Below are positions 12,353-18,870 of a DNA stretch of 22,368 nt, piece by piece. Each line of letters begins with the position of its first letter. Positions within the stretch are counted from its first letter, which is position 1. The stretch is from a virus: IMG/VR virus record IMGVR_UViG_3300032285_002273, positions 1 to 22,368 of that record. One strand, written 5' to 3'. The notes below the pieces were generated by a model. It searched no databases and was not told where the DNA came from. It was given only the letters and a program-made list of their open reading frames with translations. The position numbers and the translations under genes were made by a program.

Positions 12353-13197
12353 ACAAATCCTCCTGCAATTCTGAACCCGCCGCCTTTCTTTTTTCGGAAG
12401 AGGAACTCGGTTTGGAAAAGGTAGGAGATCCTACGCATACAGGAACTGGAGCATCCACGGGTGAGCGCTTGTTCAGCCAAAGGCCCGACCTGTATCAATC
12501 TATTGTTTACCTGCTTTCCCAGGGAACTGGCATCCGCGAGATCAAGCGGATCACCGGGGTTCATCATCGAACCATCGAAGCTGTGCTGACTCGCGAGGGT
12601 CAGACTATTGACACGGCCCGGCGAGAATTAGGTGCTCGTGCCCTGCGGGTTGCATCGATGGGAGTTGAGCGCTTGGAGGAAATCGTTGCCGGTGACACCA
12701 CGGTCAAGGCCGGTGAACTTGCCATGGTTGTTGGTGTCCTGACCGACAAGGCCCAACTCCTCACGGGTGGCGTGACCCAGCGTGTTGAGCGAGTGGACTC
12801 GGTGCAGATCGCTGCCGGGTTGGAGAAGATGCTGGCGGATCTACCGCTGGCGGAGATTCGTGAGATCGGTTGTGGGTCGGGAAATGTGCTGCCAATAGCG
12901 GACGGTGCCGACCTCGATCCTGGCGTCATTTCACAGCAGTCTGATTCCAGATCAGGTGCAGCGATGCCATCCGACTCTGTTAATCCTGACGATGCTACAA
13001 GTGATGCTACAACCGGCGGCGAGTGTGATGGTCACACCACGGCACCGGCACCCACCCCGGTAGGGGGGGAGGGGGTCGGCCCGGCGGCGACCGGCCAAAC
13101 CGCCGACCAATCGGTTGAGTCAGAAATTTTTGGGCAATGCGATTCGATATCGCCGCTCATCCCCTCCGAGGATTCAAACCATTTCACAACACCATGA
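12349..13197 (+). CDS. Helix-turn-helix protein with disordered C-terminus (small-terminase-like or regulator)
   Basis: The 282-residue product has a disordered start, then a homeodomain-like helix-turn-helix at about 45-85 (LYQSIVYLLSQGTGIREIKR, ITGVHHRTIEAVLTREG), and a helical region to about 165 with the phrase VVGVLTDKAQLLTGG. That combination is seen in phage proteins annotated as small terminases or HTH regulators. Residues 185-282 are Asp/Ser/Thr/Pro-rich with no clear fold. The gene sits in the early operon, not next to terL, so the terminase reading is uncertain. It overlaps both neighbours by four bases. A bipartite TGCTACA repeat lies in the disordered part (12993-13012). Confidence 0.65.
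   Translation: MNKSSCNSEPAAFLFSEEELGLEKVGDPTHTGTGASTGERLFSQRPDLYQSIVYLLSQGTGIREIKRITGVHHRTIEAVLTREGQTIDTARRELGARALRVASMGVERLEEIVAGDTTVKAGELAMVVGVLTDKAQLLTGGVTQRVERVDSVQIAAGLEKMLADLPLAEIREIGCGSGNVLPIADGADLDPGVISQQSDSRSGAAMPSDSVNPDDATSDATTGGECDGHTTAPAPTPVGGEGVGPAATGQTADQSVESEIFGQCDSISPLIPSEDSNHFTTP
12993..13012. repeat. Bipartite TGCTACA repeat, copy 3, inside a coding sequence
   Basis: TGCTACAAGTGATGCTACAA has the same two units at the same 12-base period as the copies at 8759 and 8948, but a different spacer. It encodes part of the disordered DATSDATT stretch of the HTH protein. It could be a real distal site or a coincidence of Ala-Thr codons. Confidence 0.35.
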
Positions 13198-13670
13198 CCA
13201 TAAAAACAGCCGCAAAAAAAAGAAGGGGGGTGGGCGATGAGCCTGCCATACCCGATAACACACCCGATTCGACCTTTAGCGAGGAGGCGTGTGCCGAGCG
13301 CCTCGGGATCCCTCTGGAGGCGGTGAAGAGCATCAGGGCATCCTACCTCATTCCGGGGCCAGACTTTACCCGAACCGGGCACTTCGTGCGCGTATCCCGA
13401 ACCGGGCTGGACAAGATGGCCCAGCTACTTGGCGAAAAAAACGCCGGGCCTGATGGGCAGGAGATCCGCACACTCATCGTGACTGCGGCCAACTTAATGA
13501 ATCCTCGGATTGTCATGGCAATGGCTCCGGGGGATTCCACCCCTCTGCGGGTGCGGGTGAAGAGCGCAGAGAAGTGGCTCCGGGGTATGGCGATCCCAAA
13601 ATGCCGCAAGATCGGTGACGGGCTATATGCCTACGAGGGACGCCAACCTCGCTTCAAAGGTCGGATGTAA
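13194..13670 (+). CDS. Probable DNA-binding protein (158 aa)
   Basis: From ATG 13194 (ATGA overlap with the previous stop) the product has a Lys/Arg-rich N-terminus, an HTH-like section at about 28-70 (FSEEACAERLGIPLEAVKSI, then a turn and FVRVSRTGLDKM), and a C-terminal region with RVRVKSAEKWLRGMAIPKCR and a Gly/Arg-rich end (YEGRQPRFKGRM). It precedes the replication initiator and could be a replication accessory or regulatory factor. The family is not recognised. An unusual purine run (A8 and G6) at 13213-13230 lies just after the start. Confidence 0.6.
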   Translation: MTIKTAAKKRRGVGDEPAIPDNTPDSTFSEEACAERLGIPLEAVKSIRASYLIPGPDFTRTGHFVRVSRTGLDKMAQLLGEKNAGPDGQEIRTLIVTAANLMNPRIVMAMAPGDSTPLRVRVKSAEKWLRGMAIPKCRKIGDGLYAYEGRQPRFKGRM

Positions 13671-13671
13671 T

Positions 13672-14577
13672 ATGAGCCGAACTCGCCTCATAAAACCTGC
13701 GCTCTTTGAAAACGAGGTGCTGGGTCAGTTGCCCGGAGACGCAGCGCTGCTGTTCTGCGGATTGTGGTGCCTCGCGGATCGGGATGGTCGGCTGGAGGAT
13801 CGACCCATGCGGATTAAGGCAAAGCTCTTTGCCTATCGCTCGGTTGACGTAAACAAATATCTCAATGCTTTGCACGATCATGGGTTCATCGTCCGCTACG
13901 AAGTCGGTGGTGAGCGGTTCATTGAGATCCCGACATGGGCAAAGCATCAGCGGCCACACAATACAGAGAAGGCCAGCGCCATTCCTGCAAGTTCCTCATC
14001 ATCAACGCCTCCGTTATCCAACGGAGAAGTTGCGTTAGATAACGCACTTTCTCCCAACTCTAACGGCAAATATCTGCCCTTAACCCTTAACCCTTCTCCC
14101 TTAACAGATACCTTCCCCGGCGGCGTTGCCGCACCGGGTGAGTGCAAGCAGGTTGACCAGAATCTTACCCGAGCCAGACGCCTCTTCCGACACCGAGATT
14201 CCACACCATTGGACTCATCCGAGTTATCCGCTTGGAAAAAAAACAAGGGTGCGGTGGCAGCAACCCAAGAGGAGGATTGGCAGGCGCTGGAGTGGTACTA
14301 CGCCTCGCGTGACCCGGAGATCGCGAACTATCGCAGTCGGGGGCTTTCCAAGGCACTTGGCAACTGGAACACCGAGATCCGCACCGCTCACGAAAAACTT
14401 CGGACGGCACCCCGCAGCGAAAAAAAGATCCCGGCTGCGAAAGAACCAGAGGGATGGCAGGCGGCATTAGCCAAGCTCTACCCAGACTCGCCTCCATGGG
14501 AGAACGGTTATGCAGCTTTAACACCAGAAATGCGCAAACAAATTGATGAGGCGCTGGCCTCGGAGGTGATCGCATGA
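13672..14577 (+). CDS. Phage replication initiator / replisome organizer (O-like)
   Basis: The 301-residue product begins MSRTRLIKPALFENEVLGQL followed by PGDAALLFCGLWCLADRDGR and LEDRPMRIKAKLF, the typical N-terminal winged helix of phage replisome-organizer proteins. The domain runs to about residue 95 (FIEIPTWAKHQRPHN). Residues 100-155 are a Ser/Pro/Asn-rich linker, and the C-terminal part is helical and may load the helicase. The gene directly precedes and overlaps the DnaB-type helicase (ATGA at 14574), the O-P/DnaC-DnaB order of lambda-like replication modules. In lambda the origin lies inside gene O; similar structure is seen here at 14009-14104. No clear Shine-Dalgarno. Confidence 0.8.
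   Translation: MSRTRLIKPALFENEVLGQLPGDAALLFCGLWCLADRDGRLEDRPMRIKAKLFAYRSVDVNKYLNALHDHGFIVRYEVGGERFIEIPTWAKHQRPHNTEKASAIPASSSSSTPPLSNGEVALDNALSPNSNGKYLPLTLNPSPLTDTFPGGVAAPGECKQVDQNLTRARRLFRHRDSTPLDSSELSAWKKNKGAVAATQEEDWQALEWYYASRDPEIANYRSRGLSKALGNWNTEIRTAHEKLRTAPRSEKKIPAAKEPEGWQAALAKLYPDSPPWENGYAALTPEMRKQIDEALASEVIA
14009..14104. other. ori: Candidate replication origin within the initiator gene
   Basis: Two perfect short hairpins (CTCCGTT/AACGGAG around ATCC, 14009-14026; GCGTTA/TAACGC around GA, 14032-14045) are followed by four 7-bp units in exact tandem at 14077-14104: CCCTTAA, CCCTTAA, CCCTTCT, CCCTTAA. All fall in the part of the gene that codes the disordered linker. This is where lambda-like phages keep origin iterons. 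Position and structure suggest an origin; nothing proves it. Confidence 0.45.
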
Positions 14578-15944
14578 GCGCGGTGTCGATGTATCCAAAC
14601 TCTCCTGATGCGGAGCGGGGTGTCCTCTGCTCGGTGTTGCTTTCCCCATCCTGTTTGGATGATTTGGTCGAACTTTCCGAGGGGTCGTTTTATCACCCGG
14701 TGCACGGCGTGGTCTGGGCGGCATTGCTGGATCTGCACCGAGCCAACAAACCCATTGACTTGGTCACCCTGACCCAGCACCTCTCCGATACAAAGCTCCT
14801 CGACCATGTCGGTGGCCCGGCAACCCTAGCCGAGTTACAGACCTTCCTGCCAACTGCTGCCAACGTCCTTGAGTACAAGGAAATCCTGATTGAGAAGCAG
14901 GCAAAGCGCGATGTGATCATGACGGCGAATGACACCGCCCGCATGGCCTCGGAGAGCAACGAGTCGGCGGTGGAACTTTTGAATCGGGTTGAGGCTCGGT
15001 GGATGGAGTTACGGGTACGCGGTCAGCGCGGGCAGTCGCTGCGCCCATTGAAGGAATTTGTAATGGAAGCCGTTGATTCCATCGAACTTGCGTGGAAGAA
15101 CCGGGGCCAATGCTCTGGTTTGGAAACAGGCATCCACAAGTTTGATCGAATGCATGGCGGCCTGAAGCCGGGTGACCTCATCATCATTGCCGGACGACCA
15201 TCCAACGGGAAGAGCGCGTTTGCCATGCAACTGGCGCTGCACATTGCCAAGCTAGGCAATCGTGTCGCTGTTTTTTCGCTTGAGATGACGGGAAAGCAAC
15301 TGGCCCAGAGGCTTGTTTGCGGCGAGTACGACCTTGACCTCCAACACCTGCGTGATGGGTTCATCACCAAGGAAAAGATGAATGGCCTTGTCTTTGCAGC
15401 TACGCAAGTTGGCAAGCTGCCCATTGAGATCGATGAGACGCCAGCGCTGGAGATCCACGATTTTCGTGGCCGCGCCCGGAGGGCCGTTGCTGCCGGTGCC
15501 AAGTTGATCGTGGTTGATTACTTGCAGTTGTTCAAAAGCGACACCAAGCGGGGGCGCGAGAACCGCGCACACGAGGTGGCCGAGGTCAGCATGATGCTCA
15601 AGGCCACGGCCAAGGAACTGAATGTCCCGGTGCTGGCGGCGGCACAACTCAACCGCAACGCCGATGACCGCTCGACCCCAAAGCTATCCGATTTGCGGGA
15701 GTCGGGTCAGATCGAACAGGACGCCGATGTGGCGCTCCTGCTCAATCGCCCCAACAAGGATCGGGTCGATGAGGATGGCAAAAAAAATGATGATGGGTAT
15801 TGCGAGTTGGTTCTCGCAAAGCAGCGCGCAGGCCCGACCGGCACCATCGAACTCACATTTGACGGTGCGCACACGCGATTCATCAACCGCGACAAAAAGA
15901 TGTACAGCACCAACCCCGCCGAGCGGGAGGGAGGTGCAAGGTGA
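14574..15944 (+). CDS. dnaB: Replicative DNA helicase, DnaB-like
   Basis: The 456-residue product has the DnaB N-terminal domain (PDAERGVLCSVLLSP ... FYHPVHGVVW), a linker helix and a RecA-like C-terminal domain. Walker A is GRPSNGKS (207-214), Walker B is LIVVDYLQL (311-319), and AAAQLNRNADDR ... DLRESGQIEQDADVALLL is the typical H3/H4 region. Family members form hexamers that unwind the fork using ATP. It overlaps the initiator stop by four bases and ends in a GTGA overlap with the next gene. A run of eight A's at about 15780 codes KKN in a variable loop; the frame stays intact. Confidence 0.95.
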   Translation: MSAVSMYPNSPDAERGVLCSVLLSPSCLDDLVELSEGSFYHPVHGVVWAALLDLHRANKPIDLVTLTQHLSDTKLLDHVGGPATLAELQTFLPTAANVLEYKEILIEKQAKRDVIMTANDTARMASESNESAVELLNRVEARWMELRVRGQRGQSLRPLKEFVMEAVDSIELAWKNRGQCSGLETGIHKFDRMHGGLKPGDLIIIAGRPSNGKSAFAMQLALHIAKLGNRVAVFSLEMTGKQLAQRLVCGEYDLDLQHLRDGFITKEKMNGLVFAATQVGKLPIEIDETPALEIHDFRGRARRAVAAGAKLIVVDYLQLFKSDTKRGRENRAHEVAEVSMMLKATAKELNVPVLAAAQLNRNADDRSTPKLSDLRESGQIEQDADVALLLNRPNKDRVDEDGKKNDDGYCELVLAKQRAGPTGTIELTFDGAHTRFINRDKKMYSTNPAEREGGAR

Positions 15945-16183
15945 GCGACTCCACCAGCAGCGTGGACAAGTGCCTCGACCACCTCTCGCTCGTGATCAAC
16001 CAGCGGACACTCTGGGTGGAGGCGGCGGTGGCCTTGGCCGAATGTATTTGCTGGGGCAAAACCAAATCAAAAAAACTCACCAAGCGGGAACACGCCGCAA
16101 TGGTGAAGTTTTCCGAGGCCATGGATGCGTCCGAGTCATTCATAGCCAAGGTAATCGTGGTCACCGGGGAGGGGGAAGCATGA
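15941..16183 (+). CDS. Small unknown protein (80 aa)
   Basis: Starts at a GTG overlapping the helicase stop (GTGA) and ends in an ATGA overlap with the next gene, so it is well tied into the operon. The sequence is helical (VDKCLDHLSLVINQRTLWVE, AAVALAECICWGKTKSK) with three Cys residues (two of them in CIC) but no clear metal site. No family is recognised. Placed next to the helicase, it may be a replication accessory protein; this is only context. Confidence 0.55.
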   Translation: MSDSTSSVDKCLDHLSLVINQRTLWVEAAVALAECICWGKTKSKKLTKREHAAMVKFSEAMDASESFIAKVIVVTGEGEA

Positions 16184-16653
16184 CCCAGATCGACCCCAAC
16201 GAGGCCATGATCGATCTGGCCCGCGCCGTCTTGCTTCAAGCCATTGAGGACTACGTCACGCTTCGGGAGCTTGGTTGCGTCCGGGGCCATGTGATTGAAA
16301 CCAAAATGTGGAACTACACCATCAACACCAATTGGCGGTTTAAGCCAATCGGGTACTCGGCACCGCACATGGTGCGCGAGTTGATTGATTTCCTTGCCGG
16401 GCCTGATCTCGATGTCCTGTGCAGCTTTCTTGGTCAACCGGCCTGCCGATTAAGGAAACGGGTCGGCATTGTGGAAGGTTCCGAACCGTTACTGACCACG
16501 GCGGATATGCCGTGGATCTCCACCCCATCCATCACTCGCCGAGGGCCATGGACAAAACGCAAAAAGATGAAAAGCGGTGAAAACCTTGCATCTCCCAGCC
16601 TTTACAGCAAACGACCTACCCACATTAACAAAAGCGAAAGGAGCAACCCATGA
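16180..16653 (+). CDS. Unknown protein (157 aa)
   Basis: From ATG 16180 the first 100 residues are an ordered alpha-helical region (EAMIDLARAVLLQAIEDYVT ... HMVRELIDFLAGPDLDVLCS ... CRLRKRVGIVEG), and the last 50 are basic and Pro/Ser-rich (TRRGPWTKRKKMKSGENLAS). The N-terminal pattern resembles small phage proteins of unknown function that end in an Arg-rich helix. The same frame is open upstream to 15622 beneath the helicase, but the ATGA overlap with the previous stop marks the start. Confidence 0.55.
   Translation: MTQIDPNEAMIDLARAVLLQAIEDYVTLRELGCVRGHVIETKMWNYTINTNWRFKPIGYSAPHMVRELIDFLAGPDLDVLCSFLGQPACRLRKRVGIVEGSEPLLTTADMPWISTPSITRRGPWTKRKKMKSGENLASPSLYSKRPTHINKSERSNP
16637..16643 (+). 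promoter_or_regulatory. Shine-Dalgarno AAAGGAG for the 95-aa gene
   Basis: AAAGGAG lies six bases before ATG 16650. It is one of only three clear ribosome binding sites in the early and packaging operons, so this gene may be translated independently of its overlap with the gene before it. Confidence 0.6.
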
Positions 16654-16937
16654 TTGAGGACATATTATCGGAGGCTGGGCGACTTGTTGGCGGTGACCGC
16701 AACGATAGCTACGGCGATGGCGTTGTGGAGTATAACAAGATTGCGGAAATATTTTCTACGATGACCGGGAAGAGGATCACGGCCAGCGAGGCCGTGCTGC
16801 TGATGATGGTGATGAAATTGGTGCGTGAGGCCAACAAACCGAAGCGCGACAACTTGGTCGATCTGTGCGGATACGCGCTAATTGCCTCACGCATCCAACG
16901 GGATGTGGAGGAGGAATCTCAATTACTGGAGCGATGA
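16650..16937 (+). CDS. DUF6378-like phage protein (95 aa)
   Basis: The product starts MIEDILSEAGRLVGGDRNDS, continues YGDGVVEYNKIAEIFSTMTG and has ASEAVLLMMVMKLVREANKP followed by DNLVDLCGYALIA. The 'GDR.DSYGD', 'M...K..RE' and 'DNLVDLCGYA' motifs match a widespread small phage family known to me as DUF6378, of unknown function and often found in early regions. It has a good Shine-Dalgarno and overlaps both neighbours by four bases. Confidence 0.75.
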   Translation: MIEDILSEAGRLVGGDRNDSYGDGVVEYNKIAEIFSTMTGKRITASEAVLLMMVMKLVREANKPKRDNLVDLCGYALIASRIQRDVEEESQLLER

Positions 16938-17269
16938 AGAACCTTACGCCCCGCACCGATCACCAAGCAAAACCCGCCGGTCGCATGGGTGAGAGATCCA
17001 TGGTGGTTCCCTATGCTTTTGCCGTGAGTTTGGAACTTGAGATTCAGCGACTCAAGTCTGACCGCGATAACCTTCGTGAGCGCAACCTCCACCTCATGGA
17101 AGACCTTTGCATGAGCGATGACGGGAGCGGCCCGGCATGGTGTGCCGGTTGCGGTGGACTCATGCGGGCGGTGCGTGTCGGTCGGCACGAGTGCTTTGCC
17201 TGTGAGCGCATGGACGAACTTCAACGGCAGTTAACCAACAACCAAGGAGGCAACCATGAGCAAGAGTGA
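16934..17269 (+). CDS. Zinc-ribbon protein with coiled coil (111 aa)
   Basis: From ATG 16934 (ATGA overlap) the product has a charged start, a coiled coil at about 33-55 (LEIQRLKSDRDNLRERNLHL) and a four-cysteine zinc ribbon: CAGC in WCAGCGGLM and CFAC in HECFACERM. A short tail follows. Such proteins usually mediate protein-protein or nucleic-acid contacts in phage early regions. The end overlaps the next gene by 14 bases. The zinc site is seen directly; the role is unknown. Confidence 0.65.
   Translation: MKNLTPRTDHQAKPAGRMGERSMVVPYAFAVSLELEIQRLKSDRDNLRERNLHLMEDLCMSDDGSGPAWCAGCGGLMRAVRVGRHECFACERMDELQRQLTNNQGGNHEQE
17244..17250 (+). promoter_or_regulatory. Strong Shine-Dalgarno AAGGAGG
   Basis: AAGGAGG ends five bases before ATG 17256. 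It lies inside the end of the upstream zinc-ribbon gene and fixes the start of the 65-residue protein. Confidence 0.7.
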
Positions 17270-17453
17270 AGAATATGCTGCGGGGTTCGTGGCCGGTCAG
17301 GAGGAAATGCGGGAGCGCATCTGCGCGCTCGTACATCAGCACCACTACGAGTTGGCGGTGCGTTACCACGGTCGGGGTTCAGAGACGGCCCTGCTGATCA
17401 AAAACATCCTGCACGATGTCCGCGAGGATCACAGTCAGGAACTGGAACCATGA
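17256..17453 (+). CDS. Small unknown protein (65 aa)
   Basis: Starts at ATG 17256 behind a strong Shine-Dalgarno and overlaps the zinc-ribbon gene by 14 bases. The product is helical and His-rich in the middle (CALVHQHHYELAVRYHGRGS), with an acidic C-terminus (DVREDHSQELEP). The stop overlaps the next ATG. No family is recognised. Confidence 0.6.
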   Translation: MSKSEEYAAGFVAGQEEMRERICALVHQHHYELAVRYHGRGSETALLIKNILHDVREDHSQELEP

Positions 17454-17722
17454 CGCCACAGGATATAGAAGAAAAACGCCGCCGCGCTGCGATTGCACAA
17501 GATCGGGCCACCATGCCGTTTGATTTTGGCGTGAGTGAGGTGGTGTCTTCGTCCCCAGAGCCTCCGAGCCGACCTAGTTCACCCGTCTGGGAAACCTATT
17601 GGCGACAGGAGGGCATCCGTTATCTGGGCAACGACCTGCCCAAACTTCCCGATGCCATGGAGCGGTTTCGCCACGCATTCGAGCTTGGGTATCTGGCCTG
17701 CCGCCGCATTGAAAAACCATGA
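17450..17722 (+). CDS. Small unknown protein (90 aa)
   Basis: ATG 17450 overlaps the previous stop by four bases. The N-terminus is charged and helical (MTPQDIEEKRRRAAIAQDRA), a Pro/Ser-rich linker lies at 33-45, and an ordered C-terminus with several aromatics follows (VWETYWRQEGIRYLGNDLPK, FRHAFELGYLACRRIE). No family is recognised. Ends in an ATGA overlap. Confidence 0.55.
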   Translation: MTPQDIEEKRRRAAIAQDRATMPFDFGVSEVVSSSPEPPSRPSSPVWETYWRQEGIRYLGNDLPKLPDAMERFRHAFELGYLACRRIEKP

Positions 17723-17973
17723 ATGCCGAAGATCACGACATGAAACTCATCACCGGGGCCGTTGAGTCGCTGGGAGAGCACTTTGACGCCGTGCAAATCT
17801 TTGCTTCCCGTGGCGAGGTGGATCGGGGTGACCAGATTGCGGTGAATGTCTATTCGGGTTGTGGAAATTGGTTTGCAAGGTACGGACAGGTGCACAACTG
17901 GATCGTGGCCGAGGATGAGCGTACCAAGGCCCGGATCCGCATGGAACTGCTGGATGTGGAGGACACCGAATGA
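17719..17973 (+). CDS. Small unknown protein (84 aa)
   Basis: Starts with an ATGA overlap at 17719. The sequence is mixed alpha/beta (AVESLGEHFDAVQIFASRGE, DQIAVNVYSGCGNWFARYGQ, HNWIVAEDERTKARIRMELL), compact, and acidic at the end. It looks like a globular single-domain protein, but I do not recognise the family. Ends in an ATGA overlap with the next gene. Confidence 0.55.
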   Translation: MNAEDHDMKLITGAVESLGEHFDAVQIFASRGEVDRGDQIAVNVYSGCGNWFARYGQVHNWIVAEDERTKARIRMELLDVEDTE

Positions 17974-18224
17974 GCGCGGGCAAGGGATCCACTCCAAGGA
18001 ACTGTTTCACGCAGTCCTATCGTGACAATTATGACGCCATTTTCCGCAAGGAAGACCCCGATGCCGACATTTCCGAAGAGATGCGGCGCATTATTGCCAC
18101 CGAACCTGCCGATGACGAACGGCATACCAAACTCGTCGGTCTGGCATTTGCCAAGGCCGGTCGAATGCTGTCCCGGCGGCAGAAAGGGTCGTATCGCACC
18201 GTTGCACCCCATCCCGAATCATGA
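17970..18224 (+). CDS. Small unknown protein (84 aa)
   Basis: ATG 17970 overlaps the previous stop by four bases. The product begins MSAGKGSTPRNCFTQSYRDN, continues YDAIFRKEDPDADISEEMRR and ends in a basic tail (MLSRRQKGSYRTVAPHPES). The N-terminal 'GKGSTPRN.....Y..NYD.IF' pattern is common in short phage proteins of unknown function. Ends in an ATGA overlap with the protease-like gene. Confidence 0.6.
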   Translation: MSAGKGSTPRNCFTQSYRDNYDAIFRKEDPDADISEEMRRIIATEPADDERHTKLVGLAFAKAGRMLSRRQKGSYRTVAPHPES

Positions 18225-18505
18225 GTTTCAAGCGCGTCTGCACCGCAACCATTAACGGAAAGCGCTGGACGATTGGGTTCGGGTTCCCAGGGAAAACCCG
18301 TGGCGTCGTTGATGACGGTTCAGCGGACAAGTCCAAGCGCAGGATCGTGATTCACGCCAAGCACAATGGCCGCACCCGGAGCCTTGTTGAGTGTATTTGC
18401 CACGAGCTTCTCCACGCCCGATTCGGTGACATTGAGGAGGCCGCTTGCACCGAGTACGGCGAATTGGTGGCACGAGTCTACGAAAAACTTTCAGTCCACG
18501 AATAG
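18221..18505 (+). CDS. HExxH mini-metalloprotease-like protein (94 aa)
   Basis: ATG 18221 overlaps the previous stop by four bases. Residues 56-65 are the zincin motif in LVECICHELLHARFGDIEEA (H61, E62, H65), with candidate third metal ligands E72, E73 or E78. An N-terminal beta-rich segment includes RIVIHAKHNGRTRSL. This matches small phage zinc-dependent peptidases of the SprT-like/minimal gluzincin kind, far shorter than ordinary peptidases. The substrate is unknown; removal of a repressor or processing of a capsid protein are possibilities. The motif is seen directly, activity is inferred. Confidence 0.75.
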   Translation: MSFKRVCTATINGKRWTIGFGFPGKTRGVVDDGSADKSKRRIVIHAKHNGRTRSLVECICHELLHARFGDIEEAACTEYGELVARVYEKLSVHE

Positions 18506-18528
18506 TAAAACCCAAACCAAAACAACAC

Positions 18529-18834
18529 ATGAGCGATAGCAACACACCAAGCAACAAGGGCAGTTTTGTCCTATTTAAAAACGAGCGGCGAGAAGGGGAT
18601 AACCCGCGCAAACCGCTCTACAGCGGATCCATCGAACTTCCTGATGGAACCAAGCTGGATCTGGCCGGTTGGGTTAATGAGGGAAAGCCCGGCAGCAAGA
18701 TTGAGGGGAAGAAATACATCAAAGGCGAGGTCACCCCGCCATGGGTGCCTGCGCCACGGGTCGAGACTCCCGCGCCAAGTGCCGAGATCAATCCAGAGCA
18801 CCCGGTGCATGGTTCCGATGACATCCCTTGGTAA
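18529..18834 (+). CDS. Small OB-fold/DUF736-like protein (101 aa)
   Basis: From ATG 18529 the product reads KGSFVLFKNERREGDNPRKP and LYSGSIELPDGTKLDLAGWV followed by NEGKPGSKIEGKKYIKGEV, then a Pro-rich acidic tail ending DDIPW. The layout resembles DUF736-like small beta-barrel proteins, and an acidic, aromatic C-terminal tail is typical of single-stranded-DNA-binding proteins. It might act in DNA handling. It is the only early-operon gene apart from the initiator that does not overlap the gene before it (23-base gap). The start at 18445 in this frame overlaps the previous gene and is not preferred. Confidence 0.6.
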   Translation: MSDSNTPSNKGSFVLFKNERREGDNPRKPLYSGSIELPDGTKLDLAGWVNEGKPGSKIEGKKYIKGEVTPPWVPAPRVETPAPSAEINPEHPVHGSDDIPW

Positions 18835-18843
18835 GGAATTCCC

Positions 18844-18870
18844 ATGAGGCACACGGGATTCAGTAAATGA
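18844..18870 (+). CDS. Eight-codon mini-ORF coupled to the terminase start
   Basis: ATG 18844 (peptide MRHTGFSK) has AAGGA at 18833-18837, six bases before it, and its stop TGA overlaps the ATG of terL in ATGA form. The terL start itself has no Shine-Dalgarno. The arrangement suggests the mini-ORF delivers ribosomes to terL by translational coupling. Confidence 0.45.
   Translation: MRHTGFSK

Noticed and set aside
15622-16653. A 343-codon open frame in +1 phase under dnaB, running through the 15941 gene into the 16180 gene, with an A8 run in dnaB at about 15780 that could shift ribosomes into it
   Set aside because: Each of the three genes has its own well-formed frame joined by GTGA/ATGA overlaps. 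The alternative frame before 16180 has shadow-like composition rich in Arg, Pro and Ser.
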